A stretch of DNA of 64,000 bases from an uncultured Bacteroidales bacterium (GTDB taxonomy: Bacteria > Bacteroidota > Bacteroidia > Bacteroidales > UBA932). Under the pieces are notes generated by a model. The model saw only the letters and a list, made by a program, of their open reading frames with translations, was not told where the DNA came from and did not search any database. Where the stretch lies: contig CASEBV010000015.1 in NCBI GenBank assembly GCA_949286415.1, positions 1-64,000 on the forward strand. Reading direction: 5' to 3'. This document shows positions 17,067 to 26,603 of this stretch, piece after piece. Numbering within the stretch: position 1 is the first letter of the stretch; each line of letters begins with the position of its first letter. The position numbers and the translations under genes were made by a program.

Positions 17067-17214
17067 ATCGCGGCCGGTGGAAGGCATTTTCCCTGTCCAC
17101 CGGCCGCGATTTCCCCGCAAAAGTGTGGCCGATGGTATTTTCAAAATGCCGTCGGGCGCGAAAACCCCGCAAAACCGCGCCCGTTGGACAGCGTTTGGGG
17201 CTCCACCGGGCGCG
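17067..17214. repeat. Tandem palindrome array B (three hairpins, intact)
   Basis: Hairpin 1: arms ATCGCGGCCGGTGGA (17067-17081) and TCCACCGGCCGCGAT (17096-17110), 15 perfect pairs, 14-base loop. Spacer TTCCCCGCAAAA. Hairpin 2: GTGTGGCCGATGG (17123-17135) with CCGTCGGGCGCG (17149-17160), imperfect with G-U pairs. Spacer AAAACCCCGCAAAA. Hairpin 3: CGCGCCCGTTGGA (17176-17188) with TCCACCGGGCGCG (17202-17214), 12 of 13 pairs. Starts are 56 and 52 bases apart. The gene-free gap 16845-17381 otherwise holds short direct repeats of TTTACGAGC near 16910 and a weak hairpin at 17316-17338. Confidence 0.85.
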
Positions 17215-17315
17215 CTGCAGATTTACCATGTCGATAAGACTCTTCCGGTGCTTGAAGAGAGAGTGAAATAGCAGAGAGAGTGAAATCCACCTCGGAAAGG
17301 CTATGCGCCAACCGC

Positions 17316-17338
17316 TTTTGCCATTTACACCGGCAAAA
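17316..17338 (-). terminator. Weak hairpin, possible terminator after the S9 peptidase
   Basis: Seven-base arms TTTTGCC and GGCAAAA with a 9-base loop and A/T runs, about 45 bases past the peptidase stop. Short stem, so uncertain. Confidence 0.35.
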
Positions 17339-17381
17339 AAATGTCAATTATACCCCGAAGTGCGCCTGGTGGGCAAAGGAA

Positions 17382-19862
17382 TTATCTGCACCATCTGTCA
17401 AGCCAGCGGAAATATTCCCTGTGCCAGTAAAGTGCATTCTGTGGCTTGAGTATCCAGTGGTTCTCATCAGGGAAGACTATCAGCCGGGACGGGACTCCCA
17501 TCAGCTGGGCCGCATTGTAGGCCGCCATTCCCTCGTCTACAGGTACTCTGAAGTCCATTCCCCCGTGGGTCACGAGGATAGGGGTGTCCCACCTGGTGAC
17601 AAGCTTGTGGGGAGACCTGGCGTAGTGCCTGACGGCCTTCGGCGCATTGCTCCACGGCGACCCTCCCTGGCGGATGCCTCCGAATGTCTCGCCGTCGCCT
17701 GCGGGGCCGACCGGACATTCCGGCGTACCGACACGCGGGTCTGCCTCATATTCATGCAGGCCGCCGTTGTCCCAGTTCGCGAACCACATTTCTTCTGTGG
17801 TCATGTACATGTGTTCCTCGTTGAATATGCCGGCGTGGGCCACTAATGCATCGAAGGTATTGTCGTGGACTCCGGCAAGATAGTATACCGAATAGCCTCC
17901 GTAGCTTGCCCCGCATGCCGCCATTTTCCCGATATACGGCTCCTTCCTGAGTTCTTTGGCGGCAGAAAGGTAGTCCTGGATGTTGAGTCCGCTGTAGTCT
18001 CCGGATATCTGTTCGGTCCATTCCTGTCCGAAGGCTGTCGTGCCCCGACGGTTCGGAAGTATGGTTATGTACCCCTGTGCGGCCATGAGGCGATAGTTCC
18101 ATCTGTATGACCATCCCTGGCTGAGCGTGCCCTGAGGCCCTCCGAGGCATATCAGGATGGCAGGATATTTTTTCTCAGGGTCAAAGTGCGGCGGGTACAG
18201 CACCCATGTCAGCATGTCCTTCCCGTCGACTGTCCTGATGTAGCGTGCCTCTGTGCAGACCTCATCAAGTTCGGCAAGCAGCCCGGAATTTACTGATGTC
18301 AGCTGCCGGACACTGACCGGAGTCCCGATTTGGGCGCATTCGGATTTCAGGACGGTGCAATGTCTAACCTCTGCTTCCTCGTCCGGTTCTTTCCCGATGG
18401 TGATTTCTGCCAGTTCAGCTGGGAAATCCATGCTGCAGTAATCGGCAAGCAGCACTGTCTTCCCGTACTTGCAGAAAATGTGGAAAGGCGACCCGAAGTC
18501 ATACCACAGGTCTTCTCCTGTTATCCTTTCAATTCCGGTGTTTCCTTCGGTTCCGGTTCCTGCTTCGGCTTCGACTCCGGCTCCGGAGGCAGATGCCCGG
18601 AATATTCCCTGGATGCCTTCTGCCAGGGAATTGAAATAAATGTATTTGGAGTCAGGGCTCCATACGGGTCCTGCCGCATTGTACTTGAAGCCTGCGGTGA
18701 GTTCCCGTATGTTCACCGCCTTTATCCCTGCCCCTGTGTCCGAAGCCTCTCCGGTCTCGGATGAAGATACCATGTCTGCTGCCATCAGTCTCTGCCGGTC
18801 TGCCTCATAGCCGTCCCTTTCCATGCTGATCCAGCAGAGGGTGCGGCCGTCAGGGGACCATACTGGATTGGTGTCGTATCCTCCCTTCATGTCTATGACT
18901 GAGGATTTGCCGGAGGCGACATCGTAGAGATAGATTTCCGTATTTGTGGAGAATGCGTATTTTTTCCCCGTGAGCTTGCGGCATGAGTAGGCGATGTATT
19001 TTCCGTCAGGGCTCCAGCACAATTGCTCTATGCCGCTGAAAGGCTCCGTCGGGAGCTCGTACAATTCTTTTTCGGCGGCAAGAAGGTCGACAGCCCTTTC
19101 CCGGCTGATGCAGTTTTCTGATTTCTTCCCGGCCTTGCCGTCCTTGCCCGGGACAATGCTGCATATGAATGTATGCGGCACACTTTCCACCCAATGGTCC
19201 CAATGCCTGTACATGAGGTCATCGGCCGAGATGGCGGATGACTTGTCTATGTCGGGATAGAGGTCGGAAGGTTTCTTCAGGGCACTCTGCACAGTGCTGA
19301 CATACATCACCATGGAGCCGTCGGGCGAGAGCTTGAACTCACTGATGCCCTCCGGAATATCGCTGAGCCTTATTGCCTTGTCCGTTGCGAGCCTGAGGCT
19401 GCCGTCTTTCCCTTTGATTTTGGCAAGCCATATCTGTCCGTCCAGAAGATACATCAGCTCGTTTCCTCCGGCATACCATCTGGCGTTGCTGATGCTTTTG
19501 CCTGAGTGCGTCAGCTGCTGCAGCCCGCTGCCGTCGGCATTGCATAGATATAGATTGTTGCATGACCTGTTTTCTGCAATGGAGGTGTATGAGATGCCGA
19601 ACAGGATTTTTGTCCCGTCAGGGGAGACCTGGGGGTCGGACAGCCTTCCAAGCGAGAGCAGAATCTCAGGAGTCATTTTCCCTTCCGCAACTTCAACTTC
19701 TGGCTTCCCGATGTATTCCGGTGTACTGGAGTCTTTCATGTCATTGATCGTTTTTTCCGTGAATCCGCTTTCCCTGTCGATGAAGGCAAGGATTATTATC
19801 AGCAGGAGAATTATAGAGCCGGCTCCTGCGGCGGCCTTGTGCTTTTGTTTCATTGTCGTCAA
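17382..19862 (-). CDS. S9-family serine peptidase (DPP-IV/acylaminoacyl-peptidase type)
   Basis: 826 residues. A single hydrophobic segment (residues about 13-28, GSIILLLIIILAFID) makes it a membrane-anchored or exported protein. A WD40/PD40-like beta-propeller follows, with repeats such as LSDPQVSPDGTKI and CWSPDGKYIAY. The C-terminal alpha/beta hydrolase domain has nucleophile motif GASYGGYS near residue 653, Asp in GGMDFRVP near 768 and His in ENHWI near 800. The enzyme likely trims peptides in the periplasm. A Gly/Ala/Glu-rich insert (SGAGVEAEAGTGTEGNTG) in the propeller is a low-complexity loop. It follows the WYL gene by 16 bases. Confidence 0.9.
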   Translation of the reverse strand: MTTMKQKHKAAAGAGSIILLLIIILAFIDRESGFTEKTINDMKDSSTPEYIGKPEVEVAEGKMTPEILLSLGRLSDPQVSPDGTKILFGISYTSIAENRSCNNLYLCNADGSGLQQLTHSGKSISNARWYAGGNELMYLLDGQIWLAKIKGKDGSLRLATDKAIRLSDIPEGISEFKLSPDGSMVMYVSTVQSALKKPSDLYPDIDKSSAISADDLMYRHWDHWVESVPHTFICSIVPGKDGKAGKKSENCISRERAVDLLAAEKELYELPTEPFSGIEQLCWSPDGKYIAYSCRKLTGKKYAFSTNTEIYLYDVASGKSSVIDMKGGYDTNPVWSPDGRTLCWISMERDGYEADRQRLMAADMVSSSETGEASDTGAGIKAVNIRELTAGFKYNAAGPVWSPDSKYIYFNSLAEGIQGIFRASASGAGVEAEAGTGTEGNTGIERITGEDLWYDFGSPFHIFCKYGKTVLLADYCSMDFPAELAEITIGKEPDEEAEVRHCTVLKSECAQIGTPVSVRQLTSVNSGLLAELDEVCTEARYIRTVDGKDMLTWVLYPPHFDPEKKYPAILICLGGPQGTLSQGWSYRWNYRLMAAQGYITILPNRRGTTAFGQEWTEQISGDYSGLNIQDYLSAAKELRKEPYIGKMAACGASYGGYSVYYLAGVHDNTFDALVAHAGIFNEEHMYMTTEEMWFANWDNGGLHEYEADPRVGTPECPVGPAGDGETFGGIRQGGSPWSNAPKAVRHYARSPHKLVTRWDTPILVTHGGMDFRVPVDEGMAAYNAAQLMGVPSRLIVFPDENHWILKPQNALYWHREYFRWLDRWCR

Positions 19863-19878
19863 CTGTATGATTCACATT

Positions 19879-20781
19879 CTATTCGCAGTATAATTCCACG
19901 GTCTGTGCAGCCCTTGCCCCGATTTCTTTCCTGAGACTGTCCGGAGACAGTACTTCAATCCTCGGGCTGAGCCTGAAGAGTTCCATGACAAGGCTTTCGT
20001 TCGGGCTTGCAAATATAGAAAATATGGCCGAATCGCCGTCTTCGGAAATCAGTTTCTGGCTCTGATGGAGCGGAAGGTCCCTGATGTATTTGGCTTCATT
20101 GCCTGCGGCCCTGAATATGATTGTCTCCGGCTTCCCGTCGGGAAGATAGACTCCGAAGCTCGTGCGGAACAGAGCATCCACGTCAAAATCCCGCGGCATG
20201 GAAAAATGTCTGTCCGTCGGCTTCATTTCCAGGATTCTGTCCATTCCGAATACCCTCATCTGCTCCCTTTCCACGCAGAATGCGACAATATACCATCGCC
20301 TGGCATTTTCCTTGACTGCGTATGGTCTCAATGTGTATTCCGATATTCCGCTTCCGGTGTATTTGCGGTAGCTGATTTCAATTTCCCGGTTCTCAATCAT
20401 GGCGTCCATCGTCCCCGCCAGCCACCTGTGTCCTGACGGGATGTCCTCGACGGAGACCCTGCCGCTGAGCCGTTCTTTTCCGAGTGTGAGTATGTTGTTG
20501 ACGGTAAAGGTGTTGATGAGCCATGCGGAAGATGCGTCTTTGTCTGCCACATCATCGGGATACCGTATGAAATATCTGTTGGTGGATTTGTCGCATTCGA
20601 TGCTGACATTGAAAATCTCTTCTACTGCTTCCCTGTGGTTGTTGAAGGACCGGCGTGGATATGGGGAGCCGAAGCGGTTTTCCCATCGGCTGCCGAGCTC
20701 CTTGAAGCTCAATCCTCTGCTGCCGGCCCTTATTAGAGTCTGTATGAGCCAGATGTATTTCTGAAGAAGTTCCGATACCAT
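19879..20781 (-). CDS. WYL-domain transcriptional regulator
   Basis: 300 residues. The N-terminal part (about 1-80) is a winged helix-turn-helix (SFKELGSRWENRF, YPRRSFNNHREAVEEIF). The middle (about 145-195) is a WYL domain, ISYRKYTGSG, LRPYAVKENARRWYIVAFC. The C-terminal WCX extension (about 215-300) ends in SLRKEIGARAAQTVELY. WYL proteins bind nucleic acid or nucleotide ligands and often act in DNA damage or defence regulation; here it lies between recG and the peptidase on the same strand, so its targets are unknown. Length and architecture are typical. Confidence 0.88.
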   Translation of the reverse strand: MVSELLQKYIWLIQTLIRAGSRGLSFKELGSRWENRFGSPYPRRSFNNHREAVEEIFNVSIECDKSTNRYFIRYPDDVADKDASSAWLINTFTVNNILTLGKERLSGRVSVEDIPSGHRWLAGTMDAMIENREIEISYRKYTGSGISEYTLRPYAVKENARRWYIVAFCVEREQMRVFGMDRILEMKPTDRHFSMPRDFDVDALFRTSFGVYLPDGKPETIIFRAAGNEAKYIRDLPLHQSQKLISEDGDSAIFSIFASPNESLVMELFRLSPRIEVLSPDSLRKEIGARAAQTVELYCE

Positions 20782-20811
20782 TTTCTGTAATGTGAACTGA
20801 CCTTGATAATG

Positions 20812-23022
20812 TTAGCTGATCTTGCTGAAATCCCTGATCTGATATTTCCCTTTCCTGAGTTCTTCCCTCAGCAGGGCGTTCTTGTCCGACGACAGGTCCG
20901 GGTCTTCCTCCAGCACTGCTTGGGCACATCTGCGCGCCTCGCTCAGTATGGGGCCGTCCTTAGCAAGAGACGCTATGTTGAGGCTGACCGGAAGTCCGCT
21001 CTGCTGCGTGCCTTCCAGATCTCCGGGACCGCGCATCTTCATGTCTTCCTCAGCGAGTTCAAACCCGTTTTCTGTCGCGCACATCAGGTCTATTCTGCGC
21101 TTGGATTCATTGCTGAGCCTGTGTCCTGTCATGAGTATGCAGTAGGATTTTTCCGACCCTCGTCCGACCCTGCCCCTGAGCTGGTGCAGCTGGCTCAGCC
21201 CGAATCTTTCAGCGCTTTCTATGACCATCACCGAGGCGTTCGGCACATCGACTCCTACCTCAATCACCGATGTTGCAACAAGGATGTCCGCCCGGCCTGC
21301 GGCAAATGCATCCATGTTGAATTTCTTGTCCTCGTTGCTCTGCTTGCCGTGCACGATGGCTGTCCTGTACGGAGGAAACGGGAATGCCGTGACAATCTGT
21401 TCATATCCCTGCTCGAGGTTCCTGTAGTCCATCTTTTCGCTTTCGAATATGAGAGGGTAGACCACAAATATCTGTCTGCCGAGGGCAATCTGGTCTTTCA
21501 TGAATTTGTAGAGGGCATGCCTTTTCCCTTCAGTGGCATGCATTGTCAGCACTGGCTTCCTGCCAGGAGGGAGTTCGTCGATGACTGATACGTCAAGGTC
21601 TCCGTAGAGGGTCATGGCAAGGGTCCTCGGTATCGGGGTGGCGGTCATCACCAGTATGTGCGGAGGCATTCCGCATGATGATTTCCTCCAGAGTCTGGAC
21701 CTCTGCTCCACGCCGAAGCGGTGCTGCTCGTCTATGACGGCAAGTCCGAGGTTGCGGAATATGACATTGTCTTCAAGGAGGGCATGAGTGCCTACGATGA
21801 TGCCGATGCTCCCGTCTTCGAGTCCCTCATGGACGGCCCGCCGTTCCGCCGTCCTGCTGCTGCCGGTCAGAAGGGCAGTCCTGATTCCAGTCGGAGCGAG
21901 ATATTTTGAAATGTTCTTGAAATGCTGCTGCGCAAGTACCTCCGTAGGGGCCATGATGCAGGCCTGATAGCCGTTGCCTATGGCTATCAGTGCAGTAAGT
22001 ACTGCTACCATTGTCTTCCCGCTGCCTACGTCTCCCTGCAACAGCCGGTTCATCTGCCTGCCGCTCCTCATGTCGTCCCTTATTTCAGTGATGACCTTCT
22101 TCTGGGCCCCCGTAAGAGGGAAGGGGAGAGACCTGTAGCAGGCATTGAAGGCTTCTCCGACTTTAGGCATCCTGATGCCGTGCTCGTCCCTGCTCCTGAT
22201 GTATTTCTGCTTGAGGAGAGACAGCTGGAGATAGAAGAGTTCCTCGAACTTGAGGCGGTATCTGGCTTTGGCGAGGGCGTCCTGTCCTGACGGGAAATGG
22301 ATGTTTCTCAGGGCAAAGTGTATGGGGACAAGACCGTTTTCTTTCAGGATATGGTCCGGAAGGCTTTCCCTTATGTCAATCAGCGAGGCGTTGAGGGCAG
22401 CAGCCTGGAGCCTGTTCATGACTTTTGCCGTTATTCCGCTGTTTCTCAGGCTGTCCGTGCTCGGGTATATGCCGGTCATGGCTACGGGGGCGATGAAGCC
22501 TGCCGCCTTACGGTCTTCCGCACTCATTTTGCCTGAGGCCGGAGGTGCGTCATCTATGTCCGGATGTACCAGATTGACATGTCCGTTGAATATGGACGGC
22601 TTGCCGAAGAAGATGAATTCCTTTCCCGGCGTGAGCTTTTCAAAAGTCCATTTGAGGCCTTTGAAAAATACGGTCTCAAGAATACCCGAACTGTCCTTGA
22701 CAAGTACCCTGAGCCTTTTGACGGATGAGAATCTGAATGTTTCGGGAAGTGCGGCTGTGTCCTGGGCAGTCGGTCCGTCTTGCCAGATGACACCCTTGGC
22801 TCCGTACAGTTCCCGTGACAAGACTTTGGCTTTCACCTGAATATAGGCCATGTCGGGAATGATGTCCGCTATCGGGACGACTGTCGACCTGTCGATATAC
22901 CGGTATGGATAGAAATGTATGAGGTCTCCGAAAGTCCTGATGCCAAGTTCTTTCTGCAGCATCTCGGCTCTCCTCGGACCGACTCCCGGAAGATATTTTA
23001 TGTCATTTTCAGTCGCTTTCAT
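20812..23022 (-). CDS. recG: ATP-dependent DNA helicase RecG
   Basis: The helicase that regresses stalled forks and migrates branched DNA. The start at 23022 (MKATENDIKYLPGVGPRRAEML) is preferred over an ATG at 23034 because that codon almost touches the -7 motif at 23036-23043. Domains: helix-hairpin and OB wedge (to about residue 250), Walker A GDVGSGKT near 330, DEQHRFG near 430, TATPIPRT, and the second RecA domain with HGKQSNEDK, VATSVIEVGVD and QLRGRVGRG, followed by the TRG-like C-terminus. Usual length, 736 residues. First of three minus-strand genes. Confidence 0.95.
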   Translation of the reverse strand: MKATENDIKYLPGVGPRRAEMLQKELGIRTFGDLIHFYPYRYIDRSTVVPIADIIPDMAYIQVKAKVLSRELYGAKGVIWQDGPTAQDTAALPETFRFSSVKRLRVLVKDSSGILETVFFKGLKWTFEKLTPGKEFIFFGKPSIFNGHVNLVHPDIDDAPPASGKMSAEDRKAAGFIAPVAMTGIYPSTDSLRNSGITAKVMNRLQAAALNASLIDIRESLPDHILKENGLVPIHFALRNIHFPSGQDALAKARYRLKFEELFYLQLSLLKQKYIRSRDEHGIRMPKVGEAFNACYRSLPFPLTGAQKKVITEIRDDMRSGRQMNRLLQGDVGSGKTMVAVLTALIAIGNGYQACIMAPTEVLAQQHFKNISKYLAPTGIRTALLTGSSRTAERRAVHEGLEDGSIGIIVGTHALLEDNVIFRNLGLAVIDEQHRFGVEQRSRLWRKSSCGMPPHILVMTATPIPRTLAMTLYGDLDVSVIDELPPGRKPVLTMHATEGKRHALYKFMKDQIALGRQIFVVYPLIFESEKMDYRNLEQGYEQIVTAFPFPPYRTAIVHGKQSNEDKKFNMDAFAAGRADILVATSVIEVGVDVPNASVMVIESAERFGLSQLHQLRGRVGRGSEKSYCILMTGHRLSNESKRRIDLMCATENGFELAEEDMKMRGPGDLEGTQQSGLPVSLNIASLAKDGPILSEARRCAQAVLEEDPDLSSDKNALLREELRKGKYQIRDFSKIS

Positions 23023-23035
23023 TCCCAATCTCATG

Positions 23036-23076
23036 CAAAATTAGGAAGAAAAATTCAAAACAGTTTCTTATTTTTG
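23036..23076. promoter_or_regulatory. Divergent promoters of recG and pdxA
   Basis: TAATTTTG on the minus strand (23036-23043) faces recG and TATTTTTG on the plus strand (23069-23076) faces pdxA. Both fit the -7 consensus. The recG leader would be very short. Confidence 0.5.
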
Positions 23077-23095
23077 CAGACAAAATATTTTCAAT

Positions 23096-24178
23096 ATGTC
23101 AAAGAAATTGGTTGTCGGAATTACCCAGGGGGACGGCAACGGGATAGGATATGAAGTCATCATCAAAGCTTTTGCAGATGAGCGCATGCTTGACATCTGC
23201 ACCCCGGTCGTATATGGGTCTTCCAAAGTCTTCGGCTTCTACAGGAAGCAGATACATAATATAGAGCAGATCAATACAAATGTAATATCTTCTGCCAGGG
23301 ATGTCCACCAGAAGCGGGTTAATATAGTCAATTGCCTTCCGGACAATGTGTTCGTTGAGCCCGGACAGCCGACTCCCGAATCGGCCAAATCCGCAATGAC
23401 AGCCCTGAAATGTGCTGTGGACGATATAAGGAACGGATATATCGATGTCCTTGTCACTGCCCCAATCAACAAAAGGGCAATGGTCAGCGAGGGCTTCGGT
23501 TATACCGGCCATACCGAATATCTTGAACATGAGTTCGGCGTTGAAGAGGGACTGATGATAATGGTGAGTGACCAGCTGAAAGTTGCAGTCGCCACCGGGC
23601 ATATTTCCCTTAAGGATGTTCCGGGAAGCCTGACTTCCGAGCTGATATTGAAGAAGCTGCGCATCATGAAGGCGTCTCTTCAGAGAGATTTCGGCATCAT
23701 CGCCCCGAAGATTGCTGTCCTCGGCCTTAATCCGCACTGCGGTGACGGGGGACTCCTCGGAGATGAGGAACGGTCAATCATCCTTCCTGCAGTAAAGGCC
23801 GCGAATGAAGAAGGCATCCTGGCATATGGCCCGTATTCTCCTGACGGTTTCTTCGGCATGGGCAACTACAGCCGGTTTGACGCTACGCTCGCCATGTATC
23901 ATGATCAGGGCCTGATTCCGTTCAAGGCGCTTGCCTTTGAGCAGGGCGTGAACTATACGGCTGGACTTCCGATTGTGAGGACTTCGCCTGACCATGGCAC
24001 CGCATATGACATGGCCGGCCGGGACATGGCTGATCCCCGATCGATGATGTCTTCCATTTATGCAGCAATTGACATATACAATCATCGGGTTGCATATGAT
24101 GAACTTCAGGCCGGAAGGATGCCTGCGCAAAAAGCTGATGCATCATCGGCAAAAGACAGGAGCAGGACCATCGAATAG
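23096..24178 (+). CDS. pdxA: 4-hydroxythreonine-4-phosphate dehydrogenase PdxA
   Basis: 360 residues. NAD-dependent enzyme oxidising 4-phosphohydroxy-L-threonine in the deoxyxylulose-5-phosphate route to pyridoxal phosphate. Motifs: GITQGDGNGIGYEV at the start, VTAPINKRAM, GYTGHTEYLE (metal-binding His), GLNPHCGDGG, YHDQGLIPFK (second metal His) and VRTSPDHGTAYDMAG (third). The last 25 residues (KADASSAKDRSRTIE) are extra and poorly conserved. It heads a plus-strand run of genes that continues to 31.8 kb with short gaps. Confidence 0.95.
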   Translation: MSKKLVVGITQGDGNGIGYEVIIKAFADERMLDICTPVVYGSSKVFGFYRKQIHNIEQINTNVISSARDVHQKRVNIVNCLPDNVFVEPGQPTPESAKSAMTALKCAVDDIRNGYIDVLVTAPINKRAMVSEGFGYTGHTEYLEHEFGVEEGLMIMVSDQLKVAVATGHISLKDVPGSLTSELILKKLRIMKASLQRDFGIIAPKIAVLGLNPHCGDGGLLGDEERSIILPAVKAANEEGILAYGPYSPDGFFGMGNYSRFDATLAMYHDQGLIPFKALAFEQGVNYTAGLPIVRTSPDHGTAYDMAGRDMADPRSMMSSIYAAIDIYNHRVAYDELQAGRMPAQKADASSAKDRSRTIE

Positions 24179-24205
24179 GGCTTTGCATAGGAATTTCACG
24201 ACAGA

Positions 24206-24673
24206 ATGAGGCCTCCGATTTTCATTTACACAGACGGTTCGTCGAGAGGGAACCCCGGCCCGGGCGGCTATGGGGTGGTGCTCAAATGTGACGGACGGGA
24301 ACTGGAACTGTCCGGAGGCTATTCATGCACGACCAACAACAGAATGGAACTTCTTGCCGTGATCAAAGGACTTGAGGCCGTAAGATGGACCAATGCGGAA
24401 ATCAATGTATGCAGTGATTCGTCATATGTGGTGAATGCGGTCAACAAAGGCTGGCTCACGGGATGGGAGAAAAAGTCTTTTTCCAAGGTCAGGAATCCTG
24501 ACCTGTGGCAGCGCTTCCTCCCGCTTTACAGGAAGCACAGGGTGACATTCAGATGGATCAAAGGCCATGCCGGGCATCCTGAGAATGAAAGGTGCGACAC
24601 TCTTGCCGTAGAAGCGGCACTCAGGCCGGATCTGCCTCCTGATCCCGGCTATGACGGAAGCGGCACGGAATGA
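24206..24673 (+). CDS. rnhA: Ribonuclease HI
   Basis: 155 residues. Cuts the RNA strand of RNA-DNA hybrids. The acidic catalytic residues are visible: D10 in IYTDGSSRGNPGPGG, E48 in NNRMELLAV, D71 in CSDSSYVVNAV and the last Asp in ENERCDTLA. The basic protrusion WLTGWEKKSFSKVRNPDLW that grips the hybrid is present, so it is of the E. coli RnhA type. It follows pdxA by 27 bases. Confidence 0.95.
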   Translation: MRPPIFIYTDGSSRGNPGPGGYGVVLKCDGRELELSGGYSCTTNNRMELLAVIKGLEAVRWTNAEINVCSDSSYVVNAVNKGWLTGWEKKSFSKVRNPDLWQRFLPLYRKHRVTFRWIKGHAGHPENERCDTLAVEAALRPDLPPDPGYDGSGTE

Positions 24674-24721
24674 CCTCCATGCCAACGCATGTGTTAATGA
24701 AGATTTTCAGGGGTACTGAAC

Positions 24722-25675
24722 ATGAAGGAAAATAAGTCAGACAAGCCGGCAATATCTGTCATAGTGCCCGTCTATAATTCCTCCCAGACATTGAGACGAT
24801 GTCTGGAAAGTCTTCTTTCGCAGACCTTCAGGGATTTTGAACTCATTCTTGTGGATGACGGGAGCACTGATGCGTCCTTGTCTGTTTGCCGTGAATATGA
24901 AGCATCCGATTCCCGGGTCAAAGTGCTGGCACAGGCCAACAGGGGCGTTTCCTCCGCAAGGAATCTCGGCCTTGAAAATGCTGTCGGCGACTATGTGGCT
25001 TTCTGTGACAGTGATGACATGGTGCGGGAATCATGGCTGGCCGCCATGAATGCGGTCGCAGGCAAGGCGGGTCTCGTGGTCAGCGGCTATGACATGTATT
25101 ATCCGGATAAAGACGAGTGGCGCACATACACTCTCGGCCATACTGAAATATTCACAGACGATGACGAACTGATGGAGACACTTCTGAAAGAGCGTCTTCT
25201 GCAGTTCGTCTGGAACAAGCTTTTCTCTCTGAAAGTCATCAGGGAGAACGCTCTCCGGTTTGACGAGACATTCTCCGTATTTGAAGATGAATATTTTGTA
25301 CTGAACTATATCCGCTGTATCCGGACTGTGATCTGTATCCCGGAACATGACTACCGGTATTGGCTTCCGGCTGGCTTCATGAAGAAGTATGACTTCGGCA
25401 TCGACGCATTCAGAAAAGTAGTGGAACTTATATACAGCATAGTAGGGGATACGCCGGGAAAACTTCATCTCCCGTCGATAGTGTACTGGTACAAGGTCGC
25501 GCTTGCCAGATATTCTTCCGCACATACTTTCCGCCAGACAGAAGGATACATCGCTTTCGCGAGAAAACTGGCCAAGACATTCCATGACGGCCCGATGAAT
25601 CATCTCGCTTTGAGGTATCTGCCTGTGCGGCTGCTATATATGATGTTCCGCATGGGAATATATAATCCACAATAA
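24722..25675 (+). CDS. Family 2 glycosyltransferase
   Basis: 317 residues. GT-A fold with [22 protein letters not shown] near residues 42-50, and a DxD-like metal and sugar-nucleotide motif FCDSDDM at 94-100; a later [11 protein letters not shown] fits the acceptor side ED motif. Likely adds a sugar to a cell-surface glycan from a nucleotide-sugar donor on the cytoplasmic face of the membrane. It lies 16 bases before rmlA, so a rhamnose-containing polymer is a reasonable guess, but donor and acceptor cannot be read from sequence. Confidence 0.88.
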   Translation: MKENKSDKPAISVIVPVYNSSQTLRRCLESLLSQTFRDFELILVDDGSTDASLSVCREYEASDSRVKVLAQANRGVSSARNLGLENAVGDYVAFCDSDDMVRESWLAAMNAVAGKAGLVVSGYDMYYPDKDEWRTYTLGHTEIFTDDDELMETLLKERLLQFVWNKLFSLKVIRENALRFDETFSVFEDEYFVLNYIRCIRTVICIPEHDYRYWLPAGFMKKYDFGIDAFRKVVELIYSIVGDTPGKLHLPSIVYWYKVALARYSSAHTFRQTEGYIAFARKLAKTFHDGPMNHLALRYLPVRLLYMMFRMGIYNPQ

Positions 25676-25691
25676 TGAACAGACACGGAAT

Positions 25692-26570
25692 ATGAAAGGA
25701 ATTGTATTGGCAGGAGGCTCGGGGACCAGGCTGTATCCCATAACCAAAGGCGTGAGCAAGCAGTTGCTCCCGATCTACGACAAGCCTATGGTATATTATC
25801 CGGTTTCGGTGCTTATGCTTGCCGGCATCAGGGAAATACTTGTCATATCCACTCCGGATGACCTTCCGGGATTCCGTCGTCTGCTCGGCGACGGGTCTGA
25901 CTTCGGCGTCCGCTTTGAGTTTGCCGAGCAGCCGAGTCCGGACGGTCTGGCCCAGGCATTTGTCATAGGTGCGGATTTCATAGGGGATGACAATGTCTGC
26001 CTGGTGCTCGGAGATAATATTTTCCATGGTGCGGGACTGAAGGACATGCTTCATGAAGCGGTAAGGAATGTGGAGGAGGATGGAAATGCGACGGTCTTCG
26101 GATATTGGGTGGATGACCCGCAGCGATACGGGGTGGCAGAGTTTGATGCTGCCGGGAACTGTCTGTCAATCGAGGAAAAACCGCAGAATCCGAAGTCCCA
26201 TTACGCAGTGGTCGGCCTGTACTTTTACCCGAACTCGGTAAAGGAAATCGCGCGGAACATCAGGCCGTCCTCCAGGGGAGAACTTGAAATCACATCTGTC
26301 AACCAGGCATATCTGGAATCAGGCAGATTGAAAGTGAAGACAATGGACAGAGGCTTTGCCTGGCTGGACACCGGGACGCATGATTCTCTTGCTGAAGCGT
26401 CGATATTCGTCGAGGTCATAGAAAAACGGCAGGGGCTCAAGATTGCGTGTCTTGAAGACATAGCATATAGAAACGGATGGATAAACGCAGACAAGCTGCG
26501 GGAAGTCGCAGGGCCGATGTCAAAGAACCAGTATGGACAGTATCTGCTGAAGCTACTGGAAGAAAACTGA
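25692..26570 (+). CDS. rfbA: Glucose-1-phosphate thymidylyltransferase RmlA
   Basis: 292 residues. First step to dTDP-L-rhamnose: dTTP and glucose-1-phosphate give dTDP-glucose. Signature [20 protein letters not shown] at residues 8-27, [18 protein letters not shown] with the metal-binding Asp, and [11 protein letters not shown]. Length is typical of the short RmlA class. Part of the rmlACDB cluster. Confidence 0.97.
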   Translation: MKGIVLAGGSGTRLYPITKGVSKQLLPIYDKPMVYYPVSVLMLAGIREILVISTPDDLPGFRRLLGDGSDFGVRFEFAEQPSPDGLAQAFVIGADFIGDDNVCLVLGDNIFHGAGLKDMLHEAVRNVEEDGNATVFGYWVDDPQRYGVAEFDAAGNCLSIEEKPQNPKSHYAVVGLYFYPNSVKEIARNIRPSSRGELEITSVNQAYLESGRLKVKTMDRGFAWLDTGTHDSLAEASIFVEVIEKRQGLKIACLEDIAYRNGWINADKLREVAGPMSKNQYGQYLLKLLEEN

Positions 26571-26603
26571 TGCCGGCAAGCGTATCCGGTTATAAAATGC
26601 AGG

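Noticed and set aside
17067..17214. Palindrome array considered as a CRISPR array or integron attC sites
   Set aside because: The spacers are short and nearly identical, not variable, and there are no cas genes. The attC core sites (RYYYAAC/GTTRRRY) and an integrase are absent.
16843..17271. 142-codon plus-strand frame through palindrome array B
   Set aside because: The product is a translation of the hairpins and the promoter region of the divergent lipoprotein gene. The last residues look protein-like, but nothing supports a gene.
20803..21588. 261-codon frame antisense to recG
   Set aside because: Shadow frame of a conserved gene.
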